A DNA stretch of 64,000 nt from Litsea cubeba. Lineage: Eukaryota > Streptophyta > Magnoliopsida > Laurales > Lauraceae. The position numbers were made by a program, and so were the translations under genes. Below the pieces are notes generated by a model. The model did no database searches, was not told the origin of the DNA, and was given only the letters and a program-made list of their open reading frames with translations. The stretch lies in contig WHSA01000187.1 in NCBI GenBank assembly GCA_012931725.1, positions 62,001 through 126,000 on the forward strand, given 5' to 3'. This document shows, in pieces, positions 21,582-32,846 of the stretch. Numbering within the stretch: position 1 is the first letter of the stretch; each line of letters begins with the position of its first letter.

Positions 21582-21852
21582 TGGCCCACAGGCCGTGGCC
21601 CACAGGCCACGTGGCCGTACGGCCAGATCCGTACGGATCTGTCCGTACGGCCCACACAATAAAAAAAAAAACATGAAAAAAAAAAAGAAAGAAAAGAAAG
21701 CAAAAAAAAAAAAACGTGTGAAAAAAAAAGAAGGCAAACACGTGAACAAAAAAAAAAGAAGAAAAAGAAAGAAACAAAAAAAGAGAAAGAGAAAGAACTT
21801 TTTCCTACAATGAAGTTTTCTTGAAAAAAAAGGAGAACTTACTTGAAGCCAT
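17172..21852 (-). CDS. Antisense accessory gene: plant mobile domain plus coiled coil, five coding exons, one frameshift
   Basis: Exons on the minus strand are 21852-21843, 21082-18574, 18474-18361, 18292-18182 and 18106-17172, each joined at GT...AG sites. The AUG lies in a 10-nt first exon. Phases agree across every junction, and the exon sum is divisible by three (about 1,225 codons) if one extra base in the A6 run at 20230-20235 is discounted. As read, the frame breaks there, near residue 286. The order is a basic Ser-rich N-terminus; a plant mobile domain from about residue 215 to 650 (EWKSWTDRV, AGIFDAVRAF, TNTFVV, ITGLPILG, LALVPALYSYL); a nuclear-signal-like KKRARRSKRRR; an acidic linker; and a C-terminal coiled coil. 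Plant mobile domains are known in gypsy and MULE elements and in MAIN/MAIL1. The role in this element is unknown, and dropping out of frame may make it recently inactive. Confidence 0.8.
21083..21842 (-). other. Intron 1 of the antisense gene, with poly-A tract and palindromes
   Basis: This 760-bp intron lies between donor GTAAGT (minus strand, starting 21842) and acceptor TTTTTAG (ending 21083). On the plus strand it is largely A-rich, including about 35 consecutive A at about 21540-21575, which is a long pyrimidine tract on the coding strand. A GC-rich block at about 21583-21655 has nested palindromes such as CCGTACGG and ATCCGTACGGAT. Two copies of GGGCTCAACATCRCTGCGAG lie at about 21223 and 21294. 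Confidence 0.7.
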
Positions 21853-21974
21853 TGATGGAGAAGAAGAAGAAAACTCTTGAAGATCTTGAAGAAGAAAAGC
21901 TCTTGGTCTTGAAGCCCTCTTGAGATTATTGCAAAAGAAAGTAGTAAGAGCAAGAGATCCAACCTTCTCCTTGC

Positions 21975-21981
21975 TTTTATA
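21975..21981 (-). promoter_or_regulatory. TATA box of the antisense gene
   Basis: On the minus strand the sequence reads CCTCTATAAAAGCAAGG, a canonical plant TATA box. It lies about 125 bp upstream of the AUG at 21852, leaving a leader of about 95 nt rich in CTT, as is common in plant genes. This gives the accessory gene its own promoter, independent of the LTR. Confidence 0.75.
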
Positions 21982-21989
21982 GAGGAGAG

Positions 21990-22341
21990 CAAACCAAAGA
22001 AGGAAAGAAGAAAGAGGTAAGTGTTACTAATTAGTAACCTTACCAAAAGAAAGAAATTAGAAAGATTCTTTCCAAAGAAAGATATCTTGAGAGATTTTCT
22101 CCTAAAATCAATCTATGACGGATTCTTTCCCAAAAGAAAGATATCTTGAGATATTCTATCCCAAAAATAAAGGGATCATGAGAGATTCTCTCCAAGAAAA
22201 GATATTCTTAGATATTCTCTATCCAAATGAGATATTTTTGGATATTCTTTACAAAAATGACACCATATGAGATCTAAGCCATTTCAAAAGCTTAAGGTCC
22301 CATGGGTTAGCCCATATGAGCCAGGTTTGACCACCTAGGCA

Positions 22342-22380
<39 letters not shown>

Positions 22381-23007
22381 GGCTTTTAGTCAAAGAGAAA
22401 TCCCTCTTACCAAGAGCATACAAAAATGGTTCCATGCCTCTTTTGAGTTGATTGGACCATACAAAAGAAAATTCCAAGCCCCATGAGCTTCCAAAAATCA
22501 AACCATCCAGCCTCATCTACTAAATTGAGCCAAAATCTTGAAATTGACATTTCACAAAAATCAAACCAAAACCTGGTCCCCTAACCTGCCACATACAGCC
22601 TGTTAGGTCACAAGACCAAAACCAAAAACCAAAACCTGATCCCCTAACTTGCCACATACAGCCTGTTAGGTCACAAGATCAAGACCAAAATCGATCCCCC
22701 AACATTCCACATACAGCTTGTTGGGTCACACGATCAAAACCAAACCTGACCCCCTAACCTGCCATATATAGCCTGTTAGGTCACAAGGTCAAAACCCAAA
22801 TCCACATCCCTGATGTCATCTTCAAAACTTTGCCTCGAGATAGTACGTGATCCCTTTCACTACCATAAAATTCCCCTGGAAGTTCAAAAGGCTACAAATA
22901 CCAAAAAGAAAGATTGCTCAAAGACTCTTGGTCAAGTCACAGGCTCTCCTTCAAAAAATCTCTTCGAGGCACATCGACTACAAAAGTTAAGCAACTCGCC
23001 GCTGTAC
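21990..23007. other. Non-coding 3' region of the Tat element
   Basis: It runs between the antisense promoter and the polypurine tract. It contains AAGAAAGATATCTTGAGAGA-like repeats (about 22060-22250), an A tract of about 36 bp ending near 22376, and the CCCCTAACCTGCCACATACA repeats described separately. No gene is seen. Confidence 0.7.
22565..22800. repeat. Four about 58-bp units before the Tat polypurine tract
   Basis: Each unit contains CCCCTAACCTGCCACATACA (or a close variant) and then TGTTAGGTCACAAG. The unit nearest the LTR is the most diverged. Short direct repeats near the polypurine tract are common in large Tat elements; no function is visible. Confidence 0.8.
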
Positions 23008-23021
23008 CTCGAGGGGGCATT
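23008..23021 (+). other. Polypurine tract of the Tat element
   Basis: GAGGGGGCATT lies directly before the 3' LTR start TGTTGACACC. It confirms plus-strand orientation and the LTR boundary. Confidence 0.85.
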
Positions 23022-25386
23022 TGTTGACACCAAAAATGTCACTTTGCCTTTTCAAGATCCAAAGAGCTACATGAAGTCACAACCTGCCATAAATAGGCAA
23101 TGCTGCTTCCAAAAATAAAATCTTGTCAGAATCAAACAAAAACTGCAAGATTCTTCCAGACAGCCAAAAGAGGAGTACACAAGAAGTTTCAAGCCATTTC
23201 AAGATCATTTGGCCTAACTTCGCTTCTCCGACAGCCAAATCAAGCCTCTCGGCGGTAAAGCTCTCCGGGACCATGATTTCCAAGACAGAACCTATGGATC
23301 ATCTTAAAATGACTCCAATAGGTTCCCTGTCAAATTTCAAGTCAATCGGACATCGGTTGACCGCACATCAAACCGCGACATCTTCATCGCGACAAAAAGC
23401 AAGTCTGCAGGTGATAGGACCCCAAACGGCTTCAAAACTCAAACAAAAGCCTATGGTTGGTCTTATTTATTGCTCAGGAGGCTTCACACCAAATTTCAGG
23501 TCATTCCGACATCGTTTGACCCAGTTTCAGCTTCTGACGGAAAATCGGCAGCTCTGCGCGACAAAGTCTTCGGCTTTCTCAGGAAATTGGAAACTTTGCA
23601 AAATAAAATGCAAGGATTCTCATCAGGTTTCCTACAAAGAAATCAGGCCAATAAATGATCAAAATGTCAAAGAAAAGTACAGAAGAAAAAAGAATCAAAA
23701 AAGAGCAAAAACGGACGCAAAACGGGACCAAAAAGGGGGAAAACCCCCCCAGGGTCGCAGACCCCTGCGACCCTGGGCCAGGGTCGCAGGCCCCTGCGAC
23801 CCTGGCCCAAGGTCGCAGGCCCCTGCGACCCTGGGCCAGGGTCGCCGGCGACCATGGACCCCGGGGTCGCCGGGAAAGCCCCGGAAACCCCGGTTTTCGC
23901 CGTTTTTTTCGCGATTCGAGGAGCCCAGCCTCTGGTACTTTCCAAAATTCATGCTTTTGAGACACCAAGTCCTCTGATATCCGTCCAAAACACGGGTAAA
24001 TCATCAAGAGTATCAAAGACAGTATTGATCGCCACCCGGTCAACCAAAAAAAGTGTGCTTTCCACCCGACCGATCGAGAAATCGACAGGACAGATGGCAC
24101 CGACCCGCTGTTGGCAACAAACACCTGAAATTACATGGTCATCTGATGTCGATCTACATGAAGATCCATCGATAATCATCGACAGAAGAATTCCAAAAGA
24201 CGTGGCACGGCCCGCGACTCTTCAGCTGCTCGGCGACCACTTAATGCGATTAATTGACTAGCTTTATTACAGTCATTAATCCATTTCCTTGGACGGCCCA
24301 ATCAGAAGCAAGCATTTGGGAGTTACAAGTCAAGAGATTCATGGCATTTAACCCATGAAACTCCTCCCATCATGGCGATTAAAGGCGATTAAATGCCCTC
24401 AATCTCCTCCGGCCAATCAGAAGCCAAGAAAAAAAGAGTTACAAAATAAACAATTCAATTTTGTAACTCCTCCCATTATGTGGCTTAATGACATTAAAAG
24501 CCCATAAGCTCTCCTAAATGGCTACCAAGAGCCTATAAATAGGAGAGCACTCCAAAGGAATCCAGATCAGAAAAACACACAACAAACATCAGACAGCAGT
24601 CAGAAATCCAGAGAAAAGAAAAAGAGAGAAAACTCTGCGGAAGTTCTACACCGGCCACCGCAACAAGGTGACAAAAGTCCCTTGGGGGGTACCCCCCCCA
24701 AGGTCCTTGCCTTCTCCTCCTGCCTCCAATGGCTTAGATGTGGCTTTTCAGCCCGTCTACTCGGTTTTTTATTGGACATAGGACCTTCCTTTGGTCTTTG
24801 TCTTCTAAAAACCCGAGGTTATAGCCAAGCCAAGTGAATCAAATAGCATCCTCTGTTCTCATCTGCATGGATGATGGCGAAGCCCACATATGGCTTGCGA
24901 CCGTCAATCTAAACGAGTCCCCCACAATCTCCTGAGAAGTTAGATCCTCCTTTTCTTGCTTTTCATTGTAGTTTGTATTTTTTTAAAAAGAGACAAAAAT
25001 CACAATTCTTGTCTTTCATTGTTGATAAGGATTGTAAATCGGCTATAAATGCCAAAATCGGCTATAAACGCCAAAAAATCGGCTATAAACGCCAAAATCG
25101 GCTATAAATGCCAAAAAATCGCCTTTCACGGCAAATCAAGAAAAATGTCTCTTTTCTTAAATATATGTGCAATGGAAAACTTGAAAGAAGTTGATTTCCT
25201 TTTTACTTGCGAAGGTTGATCTCCGGATCACCACTTGCAATTCCAAGTAAAATAGAAAATCTGGCACACCCACAAAAAAAGAAATGTTGATGCACGCCCC
25301 TTGCCCCCCGGTTACGAAAGGGTCGGACCCGACGGACTCCCACGTCCGCCGACCTCGGTAGAACCAAGCAGGAGCGCGGTCCATCA
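23022..25386 (+). repeat. 3' LTR of the Tat element
   Basis: It matches 6637-9002 nearly base for base, with the same ends, GC-rich palindrome block, TATA box (24534-24541) and short tandem motif. It is followed at once by the target duplication ACAAG. Confidence 0.93.
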
Positions 25387-25391
25387 ACAAG

Positions 25392-27258
25392 AAGGTGTGA
25401 TCGTAGACATGTTTTCACTGAAAAAAATCTTTATCCCAAAAATTCTGGAATTCCATACATTTGCTCTTACTATATTCCTCGAACGCATAATCAGCTTCTG
25501 GCCTCCAAGCATACCGTCAATCCTTCTTCGTTCTGAAATCACAACTCCAAATTCTAATGTTTCTGTGCTATACTCAGAATTCTTGTCCACATCTGATTCT
25601 ATCTATTTGTTGTTCTTGATCTTCTGCTTGATACTGTGTTATCGACAAAAACATATCTGCCCATCTGATGTCAATCCCCGAAGAACTGAAACTTTCAATC
25701 CAAGTCCTGAATGATGTTTACTCTCTCATAAATCCAACTTTGTTTTCCAACTGAACCGGTACACATCCTGACATCCATCCACCCTTCAATCCATACACCT
25801 CCAAACTCCAACCATAGGCTAATACAACTCATTCCATTCAATGCAAAACAACCCTTAAAATCTTAAACATAGGGACTAAAATAATTACTTAGCTAAATCT
25901 CATCATTTTAAAACGTAGTAGAAGCTGAACTTCCAAATTATCAAATAAAACTTAATAAAGAAAGTTTATCAAAGTTTGAACATGAAACAACATTATTCGT
26001 TTTGAAATTCATATTTTCATAACCCAACAAATCCTTGAAATACTCAACAACCTCAAATTAGGATTTTCAAAAATAAATCAAATTCATGTAGTATGACCAT
26101 ACCTTAAGTTTTATTGAAATCCATTTCCAACCAAACATGTATAAAATCTCAAAATCGTCAAGGTTTTGAAATGTAAGTGTCAACATTTAAGAAAATTAAA
26201 ACAAAAGCGAAATTCTAAGGTCATTGTAGAATAATATCTTAAGAAGATTAAACAGAAATTCGAAACACAAAACCTTATGAAAACAAAAATCATGTGACTC
26301 ATGAAAAGAGTATAATAACATAGTCTTTATTTCAAAATAAGCCTTAAAGAAGAAACATAAATCCATTGTTTAAACACTACAAGGATAAATTATAGACATA
26401 AATGAAAACCATGACAAGAGATGAAAACGTCACGAAAGTCATTCTCACCAAGAAAAGAGACATCACCATGACTGAGGTATACCCTTGCATCTGCAGGTTG
26501 TCCAAGCCAATACCCTATAAGTCGGTAAAGCCCACAACGTTTCCTTTGCTGCCAAAAATTATCTTGACCACAACGACCCATCCACTTGGTATTGCCTCTG
26601 AAAACTACACTGGCTAAGCTACAAGTTATAGAAATTCTCAACCAAACCCATGACAAAGCTCATTGAATCCGAGAAATCCCTGAGTTTCTTGTACTAACTT
26701 CTAATCTTACCAACTAAGATCACTTCTCCCTTCATAAAATCAATAGTTAATATGCCTCTTACAGTCTTTCATCTTGGAAAGATGGTCTGAGTTCACCCAA
26801 AATCCACATTTACTTACCTTAGTACGCTGCATGATGGTCTTCAATTAGCGGAGAGGGGATCTTCAAATACTGCTCAAGTTCAACTTTGGCGACAAATGCA
26901 CATGTCTTCTCTCATTAACCACAATGAAGATGCCAAAGGCTGAAGGTCTGCTGATGTTCTTCGAAAACAACATACTGAATCCACGGGGTTCTCAGTCTCC
27001 GACACAAGCAAAGATAAAAGACACTGAACAAGAGTATGGAGACTTTAAATTCTCCACCACTAAGGAGGAAATTTGGCCATCCAAATCTCCTAACAACACG
27101 AACTAAAAGAAAAGACAAGCAAAGTCTCCCGAACTGAAAGAAAAGCCGACTCAAATCCAAAGAAACAAAGACACGAGAAAACAAATCGACACAATCTAAC
27201 GAATCCTCACCACACGTCTTAATGTCTCTAGAGTATTTTATTTCCTAGAAACTAACCA
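25392..27258 (-). other. Internal region of the LARD-like element, 5' part
   Basis: This is 1.9 kb of AT-rich sequence between the Tat insertion and the primer site. ORFs up to about 140 codons exist, but none shows a gag, protease, RT, RNase H, integrase or chromodomain motif. Together with 6234-6636 it makes up the whole interior of the element. Confidence 0.7.
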
Positions 27259-27270
27259 GCTCTGATACCA
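27259..27270 (-). other. Primer-binding site of the LARD-like element
   Basis: Reads TGGTATCAGAGC on the minus strand, four bases inside the 5' LTR end. This is the initiator-methionine tRNA primer site used by very many plant retrotransposons. Confidence 0.9.
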
Positions 27271-27274
27271 AACC

Positions 27275-30200
27275 TGTCACGCCCCGAAACCGGGCCCTGC
27301 AGTGATCCGACCTCGGGGTGCGAAATTTTGGGATAAATTTGAAACTTTTTGTTATAGTTCCCAAGATCCGCGTGAATGAGGATAATCACATTCCAACACC
27401 ATCAGAGTATATTTTTCGCGGAAGCTAAACATGGTGTTACGACCCGGAATCCGTGGCCATCGGGTTCCGTGTCGCACGCAACCAATATCACAAAGCCATC
27501 AATAAACAGACTGGCATAGATCATACATCAGAGCACACTGAGCTGGTAGTAACAAACCTATTATTTCCCATATTCAAATTTCAATTAACAAGTGTCTTAA
27601 TTACAAACCCAATAAAAAGGCTAATAAAGCCATACAACAATATATCCAACTAATAGAGATACTACCCTCAAAGATTTGATACGAACTCCGGTGCCAAACT
27701 TGACATCTAGATGATATCAATGGGCAGCCTCTCACGTCAGACCGGCGGTCCCACCGCCTCCTCTGATCAAACACCTAAAACCAGAAAGAAGAAACTGGCA
27801 CCAAACAAACAGGGTCAGACACGACGGTCTGGCAAGTAAATAAACAAGTAATATGAAATAAAAGAACATACATAAAACCTGACGAAATCATCGTAAAACC
27901 AAATATAGAGTCTAAACAATAATAACAATAAATCGCGAGAAAACGCTCGAAAGACCGAACATAAGTATCAAAGCAATAAAAGAACAATCTCAGAAGTACG
28001 AATGTTTCGAAAGATAGTAGCCCGCATAAAGCATTTAATGGTTCGAAATAACTTTCAAATCCTGAATAATAGTGACAGTATGATAAATGATCGATATTGT
28101 ATACATTAACCAAATCAAAACATAAAAAAAAGCATAACCCACAAGAATAAAAAAATAAGGTAATATGCAGATAAAACCTTGGCGACCACAAATAGCTAAA
28201 TCCTCCTATTACCGAAGTAATAAGAGCAGACAGAAACGTAGCCACTGGACGTGGTACTAGAAATAGGATCAGAACCGTAGCCATACAAATGGGACCGACA
28301 GATCAAAAATCAGAACCGTAGCCATACAAATGGGACCGGCAGATAAAACCGTTGCCATGGTCGGTACAGACAGAATCCAAGCTGCAGCTGGCGAACAAAT
28401 TAAAGATCCCAAGCCGGGTGATCAGCCCGACAAGGTGACCTAAGCCTAGTGGTGCCTTTAGTTTTCAAAACTCGGACCGATACGAATCAAACCATAATAC
28501 TAATCCCTTTGGCTCAGGGGCTCACACCACATAGCTCTGGCCCCGTCTTGCCTCGAGGTTTTATTTTCGAAATCATAGCCTCTTTGGCTCATGGGCTCGC
28601 ACTACAAAGCTCTGGCCCCGTCTTGCCTCGAGGTTTTTATTTTCAAATACTAGCCTTATCAAAACAATAGTCTCATCGAAGAAATCCCGAATGTGACGAA
28701 CATACCCCAATCTCTTTTCAAATCAAATCGGAGAAAACATACGAATATCTATGGTAAACCGTTCAAATACGCATCAAAGTGATTTGTATAAAATCATACG
28801 ATCAACCCTTTCGAACATGGGAAACCACATGATTTTATAACAAATCACCGATGCTATTTAAATTAGTTTACCCAAGAATACAAATACAAATACATGTTCT
28901 GACTTGAAATGGAATGGACAGTGGAGAATGACTTAATGCCTTGCCAAGGAACCATCTCAATGCACATTTAACCTTTAAACATTGATTAATAAAAAGTGCG
29001 TTTGATGCCAATGAAAATCCATAATATTTAAATGATAAAGTGCGCATTGAGACTCGAATGATTCCCGGGTAATTTCACATACACTCATTCTCACATCATT
29101 CCCATTTCACAAATTTCCAAGTATCAAAAGTAATGTCAAAACTCTTAAAAACAGGCCCATAGCTGGCCTTAACCGAGCCCAAACAGTCTACTCATTTAAC
29201 CCAAAACAGCCCTTTAAACATGGCCCGAACAGTCCTTAAAACAGCCCAAAAACTGACCTTGAATGGCCCAAGAAACAAGTTTTAAAATAGCCCAAAAGCT
29301 GACCTTGAACAGGCCCACAAAACAGGTCTTAAAACAGCCCAAAACTAAACCTTGAATGGCCCAAGAAACGAGTTTTAAAACAGCCCAAAACTGACCTCGA
29401 AACAGGCCCAAAACTGATTTCTAAACAGACCCATAAATCCACCTAAAACAGGCCCCAGGCTGGGCTGGGCTCAACCATTCTTTAACATAAAAAGACTGAA
29501 TTATTTCATAGCAAAACCATTAATCAATCAAAACTACACTGAATCACCTCATCCCATTTATGAATTCAGCATGAAAATCATAGATTAATCATAAGATAAA
29601 TGTAAAGATATGAGCTGAGATCTCACATTGAGAAGTCCTTAATAAAATCAGAGATTTTCATTCTGATGCCAACAAAATCATATAGACAGACTGAACATAA
29701 ACCCAATGTTGTAAAACTGTTGGAAATCAAAATTTCCATGGCTAAGCTAATCATTTAAAATGGATCAAAACTTATAAATAAACAAGATTCAAATGCATGC
29801 ATTCCAACAATTTATTCACTTGCAGAAATCTGAACATAGTTGAGTACAAAAACTGTAGAAATCTGAACATTAATTTGAACATAAACCTGCAGAAATCTGA
29901 ACCTGGATTGGACACAAAAACCAGCAAAGATCTGAAATTGAACACAGCTAAACACTAAGACTGGATGAGTTTTGAACACAGTTGTACACAAAATTCCTGC
30001 AGAAATCCAAACTCATTTGCACTCTAAAACCCCAGCAGAAATCTGAATTCATTTACACACAAAGAAAAATCCTGCAGAGATCTGAATGTTAACAAAACAC
30101 TAACCTGGTTGGAATCTCAAACAGAAAATTAAGACATTGTAGAGAAACTAATCACAGCTGAACATTAAAACCTTTATGAAACCAAAATATATATATATAG

Positions 30201-31263
30201 CCAATGAAAATGAAAGAAAAGACATGGTTATTTCAAATTAAGCTTTAAAGAAGAAACATTATTTCATTAACTTGCATTCAAACCAGTTTATTCACTTGCC
30301 TTAGCCCAATGTCAAACCAAAAATCTCCTCAAGGATCTCTTCCTACAGCTGAACCGAGCTCTACAAAAAGCACCGATAAATCCATTCAAAAATCATCATT
30401 TTGAACAAACAAAACCCCCAATTCGAAAATGGGTTTGCATGTATGAAAAACAAGCCCTACATGAGCTAAAAGAACTCCATGGAAGAGGGAAAATGAAGCT
30501 CTAACCTGTAGCTTGCTGAACAGGAAGGGACCAGCTGGGTGAAGAAGAAGAGTTGCAGAAAATCTTTCAAAAGAGTTACCCAGCTGAAGCTTGAGAAGGG
30601 AGGAAGAGAATGGTGAAATCAGATCTTGATTTGGAGCTTCCTAGCTAAGGCATGCAAGAGGGGGAAGTTTGGAGAAGAAGAGCTCTCCTCTTAGCTCTGT
30701 TGCAGAAATGTTTTTGGTTGCAGGATGAAATGAACGATGGGAGGGGGAAGAGGTCTAACTTAAGTGACTCAAAAGTGGGCCCATGACTGCTGAATTTTAA
30801 AATGGCTAAAACCTTATTTTGTGGGCCCCGGATGAGATCGACGAAGAAGAGTAAAATGATCAGTGAAATTTCTACTTTCTAAAAAGTATATTTTCCCCAA
30901 TTTCTGAAATTTTCGAAATTCATGGACAGATTTAGTGAAAATGTCATTTTTGCCCATTTTCCTCGAAAAACGCATTTTCTGATCATCAAATCAAAATGGT
31001 CAAAACATGAAAGTTGTTAAACTTCATTAAATGAGTCAAAATACACCAAATTCATAATTTTTAGAAATCAGAAGTAATTTCCCATAAAAATACAAATCAT
31101 ATGGACCGGGTCAAACTAAAGTCAACGGTCTACAAAATCTCAAAGACTAAGGAAAAATCTAGTCAAACTCAAATACGCGGTCAAACTAAATCAAATCTCA
31201 CTTAAAAAGCTAAACCACGATTAAAACAATGCTAAACAAAAGGATTGGGGTCGGGATCTTACA
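27275..31263 (-). repeat. 5' LTR of the LARD-like element
   Basis: The 3,989-bp partner of 2308-6221. It differs by scattered substitutions, a shorter ATACAA microsatellite near 28880, and about 85 extra bases at about 30570-30655 flanked by AAGAG. That indel explains most of the length difference between the LTRs. The larger divergence compared with the Tat LTRs fits the nesting order. Confidence 0.9.
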
Positions 31264-31268
31264 GCCAG

Positions 31269-31964
31269 TCACAACTTTGGATAAGACACTAACCATGAAA
31301 GCAGTAAGCTCAGTTCAATTACCACCTCTAGGATATACATTATAGGTAAAGAGATTCTGAAGAATCTTATTGATGGTAATTAGGGAGCTGATGGTTAGGT
31401 GATGTCTCTTTTTATCCCATGGACAGTTGAAGCCACATATGTCAATGGTGGCTTTGATTCTCTCATCCTCCGAAGGAGAATCTGACACAAATGTTACTCC
31501 CGTAGGAGTACAGGGAATCCCCATGATTGATCTTAGTCTCTGGGGTGTAAACACTCATCTGTATCCATCAAGGAGATGGTAAAAGAACAAGCATTAATAA
31601 AGTTATTTGTGCTAGTGATGGATGCATACAAGAATTTGACTAGAGAAGGATATGCATTATCACCCCATTGGAGGATCATATCCCATCCCACTTGGCCAAG
31701 TACATTACTCAAATTAAAACCCATGGAACTAATCTTTTCCACTATAGTCCTTCTTTCCACTACTACAGTCCTCCTTTGAAGACTTTGTAAAATGTTTGAG
31801 TCAAGTCTTAAATTGGTTGAAGGAGGAGGAGATGAAGATGAAGGAGATGTACTTTCATTTCCACTATCCTCTATTGGTTTACTAGAGGAGGCTGTGGCTT
31901 TTCCCTTCTTGATAGGTCGCCTAGGAGTGGCCTTCTTGGTTCTAGGAGGCATTTTCATAGACAC
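31269..31964 (-). pseudogene. Copia accessory ORF (copy 1), first part; putative plant transposon protein
   Basis: It opens with a basic, Ser/Pro-rich leader (MPPRTKKATPRRPIKKGKAT) at 31964 and continues to a stop at 31533. A second frame starting at 31554 (FTPQRLRSIMGIPCTPTG) carries on toward 31269 and resumes at 2307. The pattern, with a G-IP-TPTG region followed by LPYG/LMTHIALQFG-like words, resembles the domain annotated as putative plant transposon protein. Function is unknown. The frame break at 31533-31554 also occurs in copies 2 and 3. The LARD insertion has destroyed this copy. Confidence 0.65.
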
Positions 31965-32846
31965 TTAGTGTGCACAGTGAGATTGTGACAGAAGGATTTT
32001 GAAAATCTAGAGAGTGATTGTGGACGAAGATGAAGTAAAGAGATCGAATTCAATTTTACCTGAGTCTAATTCGGAAAAGAACCAAGAACAGATACTCAAA
32101 TTCGGATGTGAGACATGAGGTTGGGTTTCTCAAAACAGCCCATAGCAGTCGACTGTGAGCATCGATTGGCTTGGAGATCTTGACTTGTTGATGGCTTGAG
32201 GGCTATTTTGACAATGATTTCTCAAATCACATAACACCTGCAGAGAATCTTCAAACCACTAAACCACTACTACCAAATGAACTGCTGCCGAACACACCAC
32301 AAACGCACGATGTACAGCTGAAGCGATGCCAATAGAGTTTTTCTTGAAGACGGATTTTTCGAAAATCTATGATTTTAATGGTTTTGATCTTCAGCCTTGA
32401 AGGAGTATTACTAGCAGGGAGATGAAGAAGGAGCCCTAGGTCTGTTTGTGAAAGAGAAGAACAGAACAGAAGATTTTTGCGTGCAGGGTTTTATCGAGCC
32501 ACTGCCTCATCGGTCCACCGATGACTTAAGTATCGGTCAGCCGATACTTGTATAAAAGTGGACTAATCCACTGATTCTGCTTTCCTAGCTTATGGTCATT
32601 ACTTAGAGTGTTTTATGATTGATTTAACTTATGAAGAACAGATCATAAGAGAAGTAATCAGTAAACACCTTTTTTTTTTAATTTAAATTGATCAAACATA
32701 TGCATTTTAATATCAAGTACCTTTTGAGTTTAAAAATGCATTAACAAATAATTCTCAAACAATTTAAAATTTTGAACCATTTAGACTTAGGACCAACATG
32801 ACATATAACTTATGAGGGTGGGTTGGTCTCATCTAATTACTAGGCC
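31965..32846 (-). other. Spacer between gag remnant and accessory ORF, copia copy 1
   Basis: No coding was recognised. In an autonomous relative this is where protease to RNase H would lie. A CATCGGTCCACCGATG palindrome lies near 32510-32525, followed by ATCGGTCAGCCGAT, the same kind of motif that fills the LTR U3. Confidence 0.65.

Larger units (their letters stand above)
6637..25386 (+). mobile_element. Ty3/gypsy Tat-lineage retrotransposon without protease and RT, with an antisense accessory gene
   Basis: This is an 18.75-kb element with TG...CA LTRs of 2.37 kb that are nearly identical (I noticed about three substitutions and one A-run difference). The duplication ACAAG lies at 6632-6636 and 25387-25391. 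The order is LTR, primer site, repeat-rich leader, gag, archaeal-type RNase H plus integrase, repeat spacer, antisense multi-exon gene, polypurine tract, LTR. The second (archaeal-type) RNase H and antisense accessory ORFs are known marks of the Tat lineage (for example the antisense gene of maize Grande). Protease, RT and the first RNase H are absent. Near-identical LTRs mean a recent insertion, younger than the LARD-like element it sits in. Confidence 0.92.
2308..31263 (-). mobile_element. LARD-like LTR retrotransposon (large LTRs, no recognised coding), split by the Tat element
   Basis: Two long direct repeats (2308-6221 and 27275-31263) are bounded by a 5-bp duplication GCCAG at 2303-2307 and 31264-31268. 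A TGGTATCAGAGC primer-binding site lies on the minus strand at 27259-27270, and a polypurine tract lies next to 6221, so the element reads right to left. Without the nested Tat element the internal region is about 2.3 kb, and I see no gag, protease, RT, RNase H or integrase in it. Long LTRs around a short non-coding interior fit the LARD class, which moves with proteins supplied by autonomous relatives. Family assignment beyond that is not supported. Confidence 0.85.

Noticed and set aside
21364..22046. Phe/Lys-rich ORFs on both strands
   Set aside because: They are translations of poly-A/T and GAAGAA tracts in intron 1 and the leader of the antisense gene.
6637..25386. Endogenous pararetrovirus or other virus-derived sequence
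   Set aside because: Domain order, LTRs, primer site, polypurine tract and target duplication identify an LTR retrotransposon. No movement or coat protein motif was seen.
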